Below, piece after piece: positions 44,389 through 52,935 of a stretch of DNA of 64,000 bases (positions within the stretch are counted from its first letter, which is position 1; every line of letters starts with the position of its first letter). Origin of the DNA: Olegusella massiliensis (lineage in GTDB: Bacteria > Actinomycetota > Coriobacteriia > Coriobacteriales > Atopobiaceae); assembly GCF_900078545.1 (NCBI RefSeq), contig NZ_FLLS01000002.1, positions 1,559,404 through 1,623,403 of the forward strand. The letters are read 5' to 3'. The notes under the pieces were generated by a model that was not told where the DNA came from, made no database searches, and worked only from the letters and a program-made list of their open reading frames with translations. The translations under genes were made by a program, and so were the position numbers.

Positions 44389-45060
44389 ATGAATACTTTT
44401 TTTCTGGTCACTACGCAACTTTTTCGTGGCATTAATGAACGTGAAATCGCCGAGTTGCTCTCCTGTCTAAAGGCATATGAGCACAAATTTCAAAAAGGAG
44501 AAATCATCTTCCGAGCAGGATCGCCTGTCAACGAGATTGGGCTTGTGGAATCTGGCAGCGTCAATATAGTAGTTAATTTCTATTGGGGAAATAGCAATAT
44601 TTTTGGCCATGTTGAAACGGGACAGGTCTTTGCGGAAAATTATGCTGCTATTCCCGGAAGAGAACTCATCTGTGATGTTGTTGCCTGCGAAGAAACCCAA
44701 GTGCTCTTTTTAAATATGCAGAAGATGCTAACCACTTGCCAACATGCATGTACCTACCATACCCGCCTTATTAAGAATATGCTCCAGATTTCCGCGCAGA
44801 AAAATCTGAATTTATCGGCTCGTATGATGCACACAGCTTCCCATTCTCTGCGAGAAAGGCTACTATCGTATTTATCCAAGCAAGCACTGGAAAATGGAAC
44901 CTTACACTTTACCATCCCATTTAATCGCCAACAACTTGCTGACTACCTCGCTGTCAACCGCAGTTCTATGTCGAAAGAGCTTTCTAAAATGCAGGATGAC
45001 GGATTAATTACTTATCATAAAAATCAATTTACACTGAAGGTGCCTCGATCTTATGAATGA
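44389..45060 (+). CDS. Crp/Fnr family transcriptional regulator
   Basis: A 223-residue regulator. The N-terminal cyclic-nucleotide-binding-type beta barrel (residues 10-110) has FQKGEIIFRAGSPVNEIGLVESG-type sequence, here KGEIIFRAGSPV. A dimerisation helix follows, then the helix-turn-helix at 179-207 (QQLADYLAVNRSSMSKELSK). There is no N-terminal Fnr iron-sulfur cysteine set; cysteines are at 26, 95, 100, 117 and 121. By neighbourhood (hemerythrin protein) it may sense oxygen, NO or redox state, but the ligand is not readable. GGAGGG lies 4 nt before the ATG. Its stop overlaps the DUF488 start. Confidence 0.92.
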   Translation: MNTFFLVTTQLFRGINEREIAELLSCLKAYEHKFQKGEIIFRAGSPVNEIGLVESGSVNIVVNFYWGNSNIFGHVETGQVFAENYAAIPGRELICDVVACEETQVLFLNMQKMLTTCQHACTYHTRLIKNMLQISAQKNLNLSARMMHTASHSLRERLLSYLSKQALENGTLHFTIPFNRQQLADYLAVNRSSMSKELSKMQDDGLITYHKNQFTLKVPRSYE

Positions 45061-45421
45061 ATTACATTGCAAGCGAATCTATGAGCCGGCCAAAGATACA
45101 GACGGTTTTCGTATTCTTGTGGACAGACTATGGCCACGGGGCATCAAAAGAGAACATGCTCAAATTGATTTATGGGTTAAGGAAATCGCTCCATCAAACG
45201 AGCTTCGGAAATGGTTTTCTCATGATCCGGCAAAATATGATGTGTTTGAAAAAAGATATAGACAGGAATTGGCAAGCAATCCAGCGTCAAAGAAATTTAA
45301 CAATCTGTGCCTACAGAAGATAAAAGATCAAAACATAACCCTGCTTTATGCCGCAAAAAACGAGCAATACAATCACGCCGTTGTAATAAAACAATGGTTA
45401 AAAGAACAAATCCAGGGTTGA
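45053..45421 (+). CDS. DUF488 family protein
   Basis: A 122-residue protein. KRIYEPAKDTDGFRILVDRL followed by WPRGIKREHA and ELRKWFSHDPAKYDVFEKRY are the conserved DUF488 blocks. Biochemical function is unknown; in many genomes these genes sit near oxidative- or nitrosative-stress regulators. It overlaps the regulator gene by 8 nt, so the two are translationally coupled. Confidence 0.9.
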   Translation: MNELHCKRIYEPAKDTDGFRILVDRLWPRGIKREHAQIDLWVKEIAPSNELRKWFSHDPAKYDVFEKRYRQELASNPASKKFNNLCLQKIKDQNITLLYAAKNEQYNHAVVIKQWLKEQIQG

Positions 45422-45508
45422 AAAAACAGGAGAAGCAACCCAAACAAATCGACAATCTCGTGGAAACTCTCTAACCCAGTTATTTTCACGGGATACGTCA
45501 TTTACTGC

Positions 45509-45551
45509 AAAAAAAGTTCCCCACTGAATAATCTCAGCAGGGAACCTTTTG
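45509..45551 (-). terminator. Terminator of the DUF438/hemerythrin gene
   Basis: On the minus strand a GGTTCCC ... GGGAACT stem is followed by seven Ts. It is placed about 15 nt after the stop codon at 45566. Confidence 0.8.
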
Positions 45552-45565
45552 TTTTCAAACTGAGC

Positions 45566-47086
45566 TTATGCCCTATCTCCAAGAAAATGTTTCTTGGCAA
45601 ATTCCATATCCTGCACAAGCTCAACCGTGCCTATATACTTGCCGGTCTTGTCCCTCACTGCCATGTATTGGACGAGCATGGTTCGTCCGCCCTTCTCCAT
45701 CCAAACCGAAACTTCGTTGCGACGGTTATTCCTGAAATCATCAATGATCTGTCGTACCATCGGCTCAATCTTCGGCGGATGACAGGAAAATACCTCGCGG
45801 TCAATTGCCATAACGGGACGCTTGAATACCTTTGGTCCTTCATTGAAAAAGCGATTAATGTTGTCTGCATCGACAAAGGTAAGCTCTATCGGGATCGTGT
45901 TCAGAAGTGCAGTAAGCTGTTCTATTGTCAGGTGTCCGCCTGGCATGACAATCTCGCCCTCTGCAGGGACCGGCTCAATAATTCCTGCATTTTCAGCTTC
46001 TTCCCATGTCTCATTTTGTATACCGAAGCAAACCGCATAATCCTTGGAGTCCCGATAAATGCCGTACCATTCTTCTTCCGTAAAATGAGCTGCACAAATG
46101 GGAAACAAAATGTTCTGTTCTTTATAAATCATCTCCTCTGCGCGAGCCAGCACAGCGTCAAGTCTGACATTCCATTCTTCATCATGTTCTACTTCTCCCG
46201 CAAGTAAGCCAAGCTCGTCACGGATTTCATCGTCCACCGTCCACATCACATCTGACGGACCAGATATGCCGTACTTTACCTTGAGCAGAGGATAAAGCAG
46301 ATCGCCCTTTTTTGCATAGTGGATTGAAAGCTCACGAATTGAGGGAAGGAGAGATTCCTCACGCTTCTCCTTAAATTCTGCAAGGAATTTGGAAAGCGCA
46401 TCGTTTTCCTTCGTCAGTGTGTACAAAGGATGCCCAATCCTTGCTCCCATCGTGGTAGCAAGCACTTTTTTATCGGTGTTGTCCTTTTGAGCAGGGGCAC
46501 TCTTGTCGCGTTCCTCCTGCACCTTCTGCCTTAATATTGAGGCTTCAACTTCTTTTTCAGCATTGGCCAATCGCTCCACCGCCGTTGTACCGTGGAAAAG
46601 CGCCGAATGGACGTCGCAAAGACGCTGAACCTCGGAAAGTGGCGTGCCCTCCGCCAGTAATTCCTGCTCCGCCTGCATAATCTCTGAAGCATCGACTTCA
46701 CTGAATTCACGGATGAAGTCTGCTCTTACATCTTCCAGTTCTTCCCCTTCGCCCAGTCTATTCAAATAGGCTTTGAGGTGTTCCGTTCTGCTCTTGGGAG
46801 GATTGCCTGTTGCCGGTTCTTTCATTTCAGCCTGTACTGTGAAGGTCGTGTCCGGCCTTTCACCGGCAAGCTCAAAGCCATGTTCCATCAAGGTCGTCAC
46901 AATATCCATCATAGGAATATTCTTCATCTTGGCGCCTTTTGGAATCGTCATAATCTTGCCAATCGAATGCAGCATAGGCTTCTTCGTGATTTCGGTAAAA
47001 CCAAGATCTGCCATAATATCAATCAGTTCTGGATATTCCTGCGTCAGCATAAAAACACTTTTATTCAAATCAAGTTTCTTTGCCAT
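45566..47086 (-). CDS. DUF1858-DUF438-hemerythrin-PAS protein
   Basis: A 506-residue soluble multidomain protein. Residues about 5-60 are DUF1858 (SVFMLTQEYPELIDIMADLGF). Residues 100-170 are DUF438 (HLKAYLNRLGEGE...DVHSALFHG). Residues 215-345 form a hemerythrin-like di-iron bundle with candidate ligands in IGHPLYTLTKEND, LSIHYAKKGDLLYPLL and CAAHFTEEEW. Residues 385-495 are a PAS domain (LLNTIPIELTFVDADNINRFF). Related proteins are tied to NO/O2 sensing and repair of iron centres in anaerobes. The ATG at 47086 has AGGAG 8-9 nt upstream. The promoter has the same palindrome as the Crp/Fnr locus. Confidence 0.92.
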   Translation of the reverse strand: MAKKLDLNKSVFMLTQEYPELIDIMADLGFTEITKKPMLHSIGKIMTIPKGAKMKNIPMMDIVTTLMEHGFELAGERPDTTFTVQAEMKEPATGNPPKSRTEHLKAYLNRLGEGEELEDVRADFIREFSEVDASEIMQAEQELLAEGTPLSEVQRLCDVHSALFHGTTAVERLANAEKEVEASILRQKVQEERDKSAPAQKDNTDKKVLATTMGARIGHPLYTLTKENDALSKFLAEFKEKREESLLPSIRELSIHYAKKGDLLYPLLKVKYGISGPSDVMWTVDDEIRDELGLLAGEVEHDEEWNVRLDAVLARAEEMIYKEQNILFPICAAHFTEEEWYGIYRDSKDYAVCFGIQNETWEEAENAGIIEPVPAEGEIVMPGGHLTIEQLTALLNTIPIELTFVDADNINRFFNEGPKVFKRPVMAIDREVFSCHPPKIEPMVRQIIDDFRNNRRNEVSVWMEKGGRTMLVQYMAVRDKTGKYIGTVELVQDMEFAKKHFLGDRA

Positions 47087-47116
47087 GGCGACAGACTCCT
47101 TTGCTTTTTTCGTTTT

Positions 47117-47122
47117 ATAGTA
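47117..47122 (-). promoter_or_regulatory. -10 element of the DUF438/hemerythrin gene
   Basis: TACTAT on the minus strand (47122 down to 47117), 19 nt from the operator edge at 47142. The predicted start is 47110, which places the operator centre at -41.5, identical to the cupin promoter. Confidence 0.5.
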
Positions 47123-47141
47123 TCTTTTTCTCAAGTTAATT

Positions 47142-47161
47142 TATGTTGCTATGACAACATA
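47142..47161. promoter_or_regulatory. Crp/Fnr-type operator, copy 2 (upstream of the hemerythrin gene)
   Basis: TATGTTG-CTATGA-CAACATA. The arms are identical to the site at 44357-44376; only one base of the centre differs. It is 55 nt upstream of the hemerythrin start codon. Confidence 0.75.
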
Positions 47162-47264
47162 CTTATGCAAATTGCAAGATGGAGGCGGGGGAGAAGGTGA
47201 AAGGCTAAAGCCGCTTGGGCAATCTATCCGACAGAATATTCTTTTTTCATCAAAATGGAATTTG

Positions 47265-47939
47265 TTATCGCTTCAGTGACTTTACATAGTCTTTTTGTTG
47301 CGGTGTAATGCGCTTACTTTCACGGGCTTTTTGTATTGCTTTATTGTGAGTCCATGCATCCAAGCGATGATCTTCGAGGTATTTTATGGTTGCATCCCAT
47401 TGCTTTGCCAAAGCGGTTGCAAAGAACCATGCAATCATCATCTGGACATAATACTCTTCACTCTGTACAGAAACGGGTATTTCCAGATACTCAGGCTTAA
47501 AGTCATGATCAAGAAAATGAGACATTAACATCTCAATGCCAAAGCGGCACGTATAGGTCTTTTCCGATGTGGACCATTCTTTGATTTTTTCTAAAAGTGA
47601 TGTTTTATTCTTCTTGAAAATATTAGGGGACATGATGTCACAAACAGCCCAATTATCTACGTAGGGCAGAAACGTATCGACTGCAACAATGCATGCGTCA
47701 TAGTCTTTCATTTCAGAAAGAAGGAGACCGTGGAGGATATTTTCATCATAGTATGTATGCGGCAGGTCTCTCAGGAATTCAGATACTTCTGTTTTCTTGG
47801 CAAGCCTTTTGGCAAGCTTTCTGGCCTCTGGAACTCTGACCCCTATAAACAGCTTCCTTGGAATATTGGGCGTTAGGTTTGCCTGAAAATCTGCGTATGA
47901 GATATCTTGCAATGCAAATAATTCTTCTTTGATAGTCAC
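47265..47939 (-). CDS. AlkD-type DNA alkylation repair protein
   Basis: A 224-residue HEAT-repeat DNA glycosylase-like protein. The family block VDNWAVCDIMSPNIFKKN and the flanking FLRDLPHTYYDENILHGLLLSE helices (in part YYDENILHGLLLS) match the DNA alkylation repair enzyme family, which excises alkylated bases. A GTG at 47939 gives a normal N-terminus (VTIKEELFALQD) and length; the frame remains open to an ATG at 48062, but the additional 41 residues do not resemble the family. It lies upstream of the hemerythrin gene on the same strand but with a separate promoter between them. Confidence 0.82.
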   Translation of the reverse strand: MTIKEELFALQDISYADFQANLTPNIPRKLFIGVRVPEARKLAKRLAKKTEVSEFLRDLPHTYYDENILHGLLLSEMKDYDACIVAVDTFLPYVDNWAVCDIMSPNIFKKNKTSLLEKIKEWSTSEKTYTCRFGIEMLMSHFLDHDFKPEYLEIPVSVQSEEYYVQMMIAWFFATALAKQWDATIKYLEDHRLDAWTHNKAIQKARESKRITPQQKDYVKSLKR

Positions 47940-48106
47940 TTTCTTACACTCTCTAATCAATCCTAATTTGCTGCTCTCACAGCTCTTCTGGACGTACAAG
48001 AACCCGATATCTATCTTGGCAACCCAACTCTCAGACCTCTGCGCCCTTAGATAAGTTCCCACAAAGCGTTTTATCTGCCGATGCCACTGCAGAAAAAGAA
48101 AGACAA

Positions 48107-48144
48107 AAAACGGTATAGTCGCATTTCACGACTATACCGTTTTT
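48107..48144. terminator. Bidirectional terminator after the SHIRT surface protein gene
   Basis: A 13-bp stem AACGGTATAGTCG / CGACTATACCGTT with a 7-nt loop, A-run on one side and T-run on the other. It lies about 40 nt downstream of the surface protein stop. Confidence 0.9.
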
Positions 48145-48181
48145 GTTGGGATTACAAACTCCCTAAGTTACACTGCCTAGC

Positions 48182-51100
48182 CTATAGATTGTTATTTTTC
48201 TTAAGTCCCAGTGCTAGTGCCAAGAGAGCAGATCCGGTTAGTGCCATAACACCTAGATAGAATGAAGTACTTGTTGTATCGCCAGTTTTTGGCAGAACGC
48301 TTACACGAGAAGTTACCTTCTTATGTCCTGTATTTTTATTTACAGAACCTGGCTTTACTGTTCCTGGCTTCTTTTGATCTTTCGGGTTGACCGGTTCTGC
48401 CTTAAAGGTCCAAGAACCTGTAATGCTTGCGTTCTTGTCACCCATGGTGCCGTTATTCGGATCGGTCCAACCGCTGAAGGTCCACGTACCCTTCTTACCG
48501 TCCTTCTTGCCCTCTACCTTGTCGCCGGCCTTGTAGGTGGTATCTACGGTGTATTTGTCACCAGCATAGTAGCTACCGTTGTCCTTCGGGAGCTCTTTTC
48601 CTGCCGGTGCGTCCTTACCCCAGTCGTAGCTCACCTTGTGCTTTGGTGCTTCGGCAAAGGTCCAAGAACCTGTAATGCTTGCGTTCTTGTCACCCATGGT
48701 GCCGTTATTCGGATCGGTCCAACCGCTGAAGGTCCACGTACCCTTCTTACCGTCCTTCTTGCCCTCTACCTTGTCGCCGGCCTTGTAGGTGGTATCTACG
48801 GTGTATTTGTCACCAGCATAGTAGCTACCGTTGTCCTTCGGGAGCTCTTTTCCTGCCGGTGCGTCCTTACCCCAGTCGTAGCTCACCTTGTGCTTTGGTG
48901 CTTCGGCAAAGGTCCAAGAACCTGTAATGCTTGCGTTCTTGTCACCCATGGTGCCGTTATTCGGATCGGTCCAACCGCTGAAGGTCCACGTACCCTTCTT
49001 ACCGTCCTTCTTGCCCTTTGCCGTGTCACCCTTCTTGTAGGTGGTATCTACGGTGTAGTGATCGCCCTTGTGGTAGCTGCCTGTATCTTTTGGAACAGCC
49101 TTTCCCTCCGGTGCCTCTCCATCCCAGCTATAGGTCACTGTATATGTAGGGAGTTCATACACAACGGCTATTTCATGGTTTTTATCGAGGTTTGTAAAGG
49201 TATAGCTATTTGGGTACTTAGATATATCCACTTGCTCGTTATCAACGGTTACGCTCTTTAGCTTGTAACCATCCTTTGGTGCATAGTTTATGGTCTTGTT
49301 GTCTCCCTTATATGCATCGCAGCTCGGATCAATGGTTCCGTTTGTTACGGATGTAGTGATTTTTAGTTTGACCCGGCTCTCCTTCCAAATTGCTTTGACT
49401 TGCGTATCTTTGTCAACCGTAATCTCAGTGCCTGGCGCTAGTTTTTTGCCATTCACTTCCCAGGTGTCAAATTCCTGATTTTCAGGGGCAGTGAAAGCAT
49501 TGCTCAAAATCTTGTACTTTGAGCCCTTGTTGAGCTTCTTGCCATCCATTTTGCCAGTGCCGCCGTTGCCATCGTAGCTAACAGTGGCAGTTTCGAGCTG
49601 CTTGCTTGCTTTATCTGAATCAAGCTTATCGGTGTCACCCTCAAGGCCACCGTTGTCCTTAGCGGTTGCCGTGATGGTTCCCCCAACTTTGACGTCTTCG
49701 ACACTCAGCGTTATCACACCGGTGTCCTCGTCAACGCCAGTTCCGCTCCATTTATTGGTTTGCAAATCTCGCGTTGCAGTGACGGTTTTCTCCGCTCCAG
49801 AAGTATCCTTATAGGTAATAGTGTAAGACAGCAAGTCAGTATCATCACCAGGCTCTTTATAAGCCGGTGGAGTAATGGTAACTTTGCCGGTATCCGTATC
49901 TACCTTAATCGCAGGAGATTTAGGTGCGATATTTTTCAGCAGATCTTCGGGTGCGATTGTTATTTTTGGTTTAGCTCCATCATTTAATTTATATGAACCA
50001 TCCTCATTTGTTTCTGGAACAAATTTATAATCATTGTTCGGGTCCCAAGTACCTGCTACATCATTACCACTAAATATTTTGACATTGCCGCTGTCATCAA
50101 TTTGTATAACTGCCGGAACTCCATCCCAGTCTCCGGTTCCGTTTGGTAATTTAGATTCTCCATTTACTATAAATGCGTTTCTTATAGCAGCATCAATTGC
50201 TTTTTTATCTTCAGGTGTTACTTTTCTAGGGTCTCTAACTTTTATTTTTTCTACTTTTACCGGTTGAACCGTTGTTGTAGAACAAGATACAAATTTATGG
50301 GGTTCTTTTACAGAAACGCCAACTATTTGGTCGAGCTCTAAACTTTCCCCTTCTCGTAAAGTATAGGAAAAAGTTCCATCGCTTTGTAAAGTTACCCCTA
50401 TCGGGTCAGATGAGTCTTTGTCAACTGTACACTTTTTTTCATTACAATATTGATTTGCTTTATTTTTATTAACATTAATGACTAATTGTACTTTTATGCC
50501 GTCAAAAGGTCCCGGTCCTGCCAGTTTTCCCTTAACTACATTGTCTACAATTGTAATGCTGCCAATCTCAGGTGATCTTGAGGTTTCTGTAACTTGTTTT
50601 ACAGTTAAACCCGGAGCTTGTATTTCTCCTGTTGTTGAGTTATCGGTGTAGGTTACTGTATAAGAAGCAGTTTTATTAGGATCTATTCCAGTGATTTTAA
50701 ATTCAACAGACTTAATATCCTTAACGATAGTTGGATTTGCTTTTTTGAACAAATCTATAGCTTCAGCTTTTTCGTCAGCGTTAAGAACATTGGCAACGTA
50801 TTCTTCTACCCAGATTTCGCCGGTGGGCATTGTAAGAGTAACTGTAGATGCCTTAGATGGTTGTGCAGTTGCAGTTACCTCCGGTGATTTGTCGTCATTT
50901 ATTTGTTGGTAGACAGTAACCGTATCGCCTTTTGCAACTTTAATGCCACTAGGTAAGTTTACTGACCATTTTGTTCCAGTTGTAGGCGTAACAGAAAGAT
51001 TGGCTTTTTCAGTGCCATCTTCGCCCTTTAATGTTACATGGACTGTTGCTATTACAGTTTTATTCTTTCCATTAACTTTAACTTTAGCTTTTGCTAGATT

Positions 51101-51400
51101 GGCTCCGGAAATCGTCGTGTCATCATATAATATCGGGTTAACGGTCGGTGCTTTTACCTTAATCTGCGTAACCGCCTCGTTAACAATCTCCGGTCCTATC
51201 TCTAGGCCGTCACCCTGTTCCTCGTTGGATTTGATGCTTGATGGTTCTTCCTTTACAGAAGGGACAACTTGCGTTTCAGATTGAGGTGTTTCTTGCAAAT
51301 TTTCGGAATATGCCATTGGTGCCCATGACATAAACATAAGCATCAAGGACATCAATACAAGCGGAACTCTGATAACATTCTTGTGTTTTTTTGTTTTCAT
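48182..51400 (-). CDS. LPXTG-anchored surface protein with SHIRT-like repeats
   Basis: A 1072-residue cell-wall protein. A signal peptide covers residues 1-31 (cleavage likely after MAYS). It is followed by an acidic stalk, several beta-sandwich-like repeats (TASYTVTYTDNSTTGEIQAP style) and an InlB/Flg_new-type module (SYDGNGGTGKMDGKKLNKGS). Next come three 84-residue repeats of the SHIRT type (KGTWTFSGWTDPNNGTMGD, ASITGSWTF), a Lys/Pro-rich spacer, LPKTG at 1036, a membrane helix and the tail LKKNNNL. SHIRT repeats in streptococci form long, length-variable rods that project adhesins. The ATG at 51400 has GGGAAAGG upstream. No sortase gene is in the window. Confidence 0.9.
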   Translation of the reverse strand: MKTKKHKNVIRVPLVLMSLMLMFMSWAPMAYSENLQETPQSETQVVPSVKEEPSSIKSNEEQGDGLEIGPEIVNEAVTQIKVKAPTVNPILYDDTTISGANLAKAKVKVNGKNKTVIATVHVTLKGEDGTEKANLSVTPTTGTKWSVNLPSGIKVAKGDTVTVYQQINDDKSPEVTATAQPSKASTVTLTMPTGEIWVEEYVANVLNADEKAEAIDLFKKANPTIVKDIKSVEFKITGIDPNKTASYTVTYTDNSTTGEIQAPGLTVKQVTETSRSPEIGSITIVDNVVKGKLAGPGPFDGIKVQLVINVNKNKANQYCNEKKCTVDKDSSDPIGVTLQSDGTFSYTLREGESLELDQIVGVSVKEPHKFVSCSTTTVQPVKVEKIKVRDPRKVTPEDKKAIDAAIRNAFIVNGESKLPNGTGDWDGVPAVIQIDDSGNVKIFSGNDVAGTWDPNNDYKFVPETNEDGSYKLNDGAKPKITIAPEDLLKNIAPKSPAIKVDTDTGKVTITPPAYKEPGDDTDLLSYTITYKDTSGAEKTVTATRDLQTNKWSGTGVDEDTGVITLSVEDVKVGGTITATAKDNGGLEGDTDKLDSDKASKQLETATVSYDGNGGTGKMDGKKLNKGSKYKILSNAFTAPENQEFDTWEVNGKKLAPGTEITVDKDTQVKAIWKESRVKLKITTSVTNGTIDPSCDAYKGDNKTINYAPKDGYKLKSVTVDNEQVDISKYPNSYTFTNLDKNHEIAVVYELPTYTVTYSWDGEAPEGKAVPKDTGSYHKGDHYTVDTTYKKGDTAKGKKDGKKGTWTFSGWTDPNNGTMGDKNASITGSWTFAEAPKHKVSYDWGKDAPAGKELPKDNGSYYAGDKYTVDTTYKAGDKVEGKKDGKKGTWTFSGWTDPNNGTMGDKNASITGSWTFAEAPKHKVSYDWGKDAPAGKELPKDNGSYYAGDKYTVDTTYKAGDKVEGKKDGKKGTWTFSGWTDPNNGTMGDKNASITGSWTFKAEPVNPKDQKKPGTVKPGSVNKNTGHKKVTSRVSVLPKTGDTTSTSFYLGVMALTGSALLALALGLKKNNNL
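48404..49159 (-). repeat. Three tandem 252-bp repeats in the surface protein gene
   Basis: The period is exactly 252 bp (84 codons): the motif AAAGGTCCAAGAACC occurs at 48404, 48656 and 48908. The first two units in window order (the two C-terminal ones in the protein) look identical over their whole length by eye. The third matches for about 105 bp and then diverges. Confidence 0.95.
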
Positions 51401-51539
51401 AATTACCTTTCCCAACTACGGTATAGCGTTGGATTTCTCCTTTCTCCGATGTTTCCTATCAATTTGATTAATCTCATCTTTGAGTATTTTTACATCTTTC
51501 ATTACAAATGAATAAATCATGCAACTCTAATGTTTGATA

Positions 51540-51545
51540 AGTATA
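51540..51545 (-). promoter_or_regulatory. Possible -10 element for the surface protein gene
   Basis: TATACT on the minus strand preceded by GTG, in a 200-bp AT-rich gap between rlmD-like and the surface protein gene. No clear -35 was found. Confidence 0.3.
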
Positions 51546-51600
51546 CACTCGTCATATCTCAATCGTGGACTCAATTTATTGATTTCAATAGGCTTAGAGG

Positions 51601-52935
51601 TCATTTCACATCTCCCCTTGACATCAAGACAACGCACTCCACATGGTACGTCTGGGGGAAGAGGTCAACAGGGGTGATGCGTAGTGGCCGATAGTTACCT
51701 ATTGCGCAAAAACGTGCGAGATCACGTGCAAGTGTTGCGGGATCACAGCTTACATATGCAATGCGACGGACGCGCTGTTCTGAGAGTTGCGTGACTACAT
51801 TTTCTGCAAGCCCAGCACGTGGTGGATCAACAACAATCAAATTTGCATCGCTATCAGGAAACTCTCGACCAGCATCTCCGCCGATAACATCAACGTTTTG
51901 TAGCTGTGCATTATCGAGATTACGGCGGAGGTCACGAACGGCAGGGCCAGATGCTTCTACCGCAGAGACAAACTCACAGCGCTTTGCAAGAGGTAGTGTA
52001 AAGGTGCCTGCGCCGCAGTACAGATCCATTGCCTCTTCGTCTGGCTGAGGGTCAAGTCCTGCAAGTACCAGTTCAATTAAACGTTCTGCTCCTAAGGTAT
52101 TAACCTGAAAAAAGGAGGGAGCAGAAAGAGCCATGCGCTGCCCGGCAATACGCTCGGTCCAATACCCCTTACCAGAAAGCACTTCTACACCAGTGATGCG
52201 GCGTGCTTTTTTTAACCCTTTGGTGAGTATGCGTACCATAGAGTTTGCATGCGTGGCATCACCGAGGACTTTTGCAGCTTGAGCACGGGGAAAAGCGCCT
52301 GGTTTTCCCCAGAGTGCAATTTCAATATCTTTAGTATGTAGTGCTACACGAATACCAACTCGTTCGAGACCAAGTTCATTGGTGCCACCGAGATAACCCA
52401 AAGCACCTGATACTGCTTTGACAAGTTTTGCATGCTTGTCTTGTAAAAGTGGGCACGAATCGACCTTGATGACGGACCCATCCTTTGCATGCATGCCTAC
52501 CACAAGGCGACCTTTTTGCCAGCTTACGGCAAGTTCCACTTTGTTGCGATATCCCCAGTCGGCAGAAGGGCGCTCGCAGTCTGCAACTAGGGACTCAGCT
52601 TTTGCTGTCTCAAAGTGTCCGATGCGAACGAGTGCATCCACAACAGATGAGCGCTTTGCTTCAAGTTGCGCCTCTTTTGAAAGAACCCCCCAGGGGCAAC
52701 CACCACATATAGTTGCATAAGGGCAGGGAGGAGCGACGCGTTTTTTAGAAGACTCGACAATATGCGTAACTCTGCCTTTTGAAAAGTTGGAGCCGTCTTG
52801 TATGACTTCAACCTCGGCCGTGTCACCAGGAACAGCCCCAGAGACGAAAATAGTCTTTCCTTCTGGAGTGTGAGCGATTGCGTCAGCTCCATAGGCCATA
52901 CGCTCTATTTGTAGTGTGAGCACTAGCTCTGTCAT
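51601..52935 (-). CDS. RlmD/TrmA-type RNA (uracil-5-)-methyltransferase
   Basis: A 444-residue SAM-dependent RNA methyltransferase. Residues 1-60 are a TRAM domain (IERMAYGADAIAHTPEGKTI split around the start of that domain). The Fe-S cysteines appear as APPCPYATICGGCPW plus a later Cys (DSCPLLQDK). The SAM motif is MDLYCGAGTFTLPLA, and the catalytic Cys is in IAYVSCDPATLARDL. The target, 23S rRNA U1939/U747 or tRNA U54, cannot be settled from sequence alone. Its start overlaps the ppk stop by 4 nt (ATGA). Confidence 0.92.
   Translation of the reverse strand: MTELVLTLQIERMAYGADAIAHTPEGKTIFVSGAVPGDTAEVEVIQDGSNFSKGRVTHIVESSKKRVAPPCPYATICGGCPWGVLSKEAQLEAKRSSVVDALVRIGHFETAKAESLVADCERPSADWGYRNKVELAVSWQKGRLVVGMHAKDGSVIKVDSCPLLQDKHAKLVKAVSGALGYLGGTNELGLERVGIRVALHTKDIEIALWGKPGAFPRAQAAKVLGDATHANSMVRILTKGLKKARRITGVEVLSGKGYWTERIAGQRMALSAPSFFQVNTLGAERLIELVLAGLDPQPDEEAMDLYCGAGTFTLPLAKRCEFVSAVEASGPAVRDLRRNLDNAQLQNVDVIGGDAGREFPDSDANLIVVDPPRAGLAENVVTQLSEQRVRRIAYVSCDPATLARDLARFCAIGNYRPLRITPVDLFPQTYHVECVVLMSRGDVK

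Noticed and set aside
47940-48062. 41-residue N-terminal extension of the AlkD-type protein from an ATG at 48062
   Set aside because: The extension does not resemble the family, and the GTG at 47939 gives a normal start and length. The possibility of a longer form cannot be fully excluded.
48323-49261. A 312-codon plus-strand frame with three internal repeats, opposite the surface protein gene
   Set aside because: It is the antisense image of the 252-bp repeats. It has no ribosome binding site and its amino-acid content (Cys/Leu/Val-rich) is that of a mirror frame; the minus-strand protein has a signal peptide, repeats and LPKTG.
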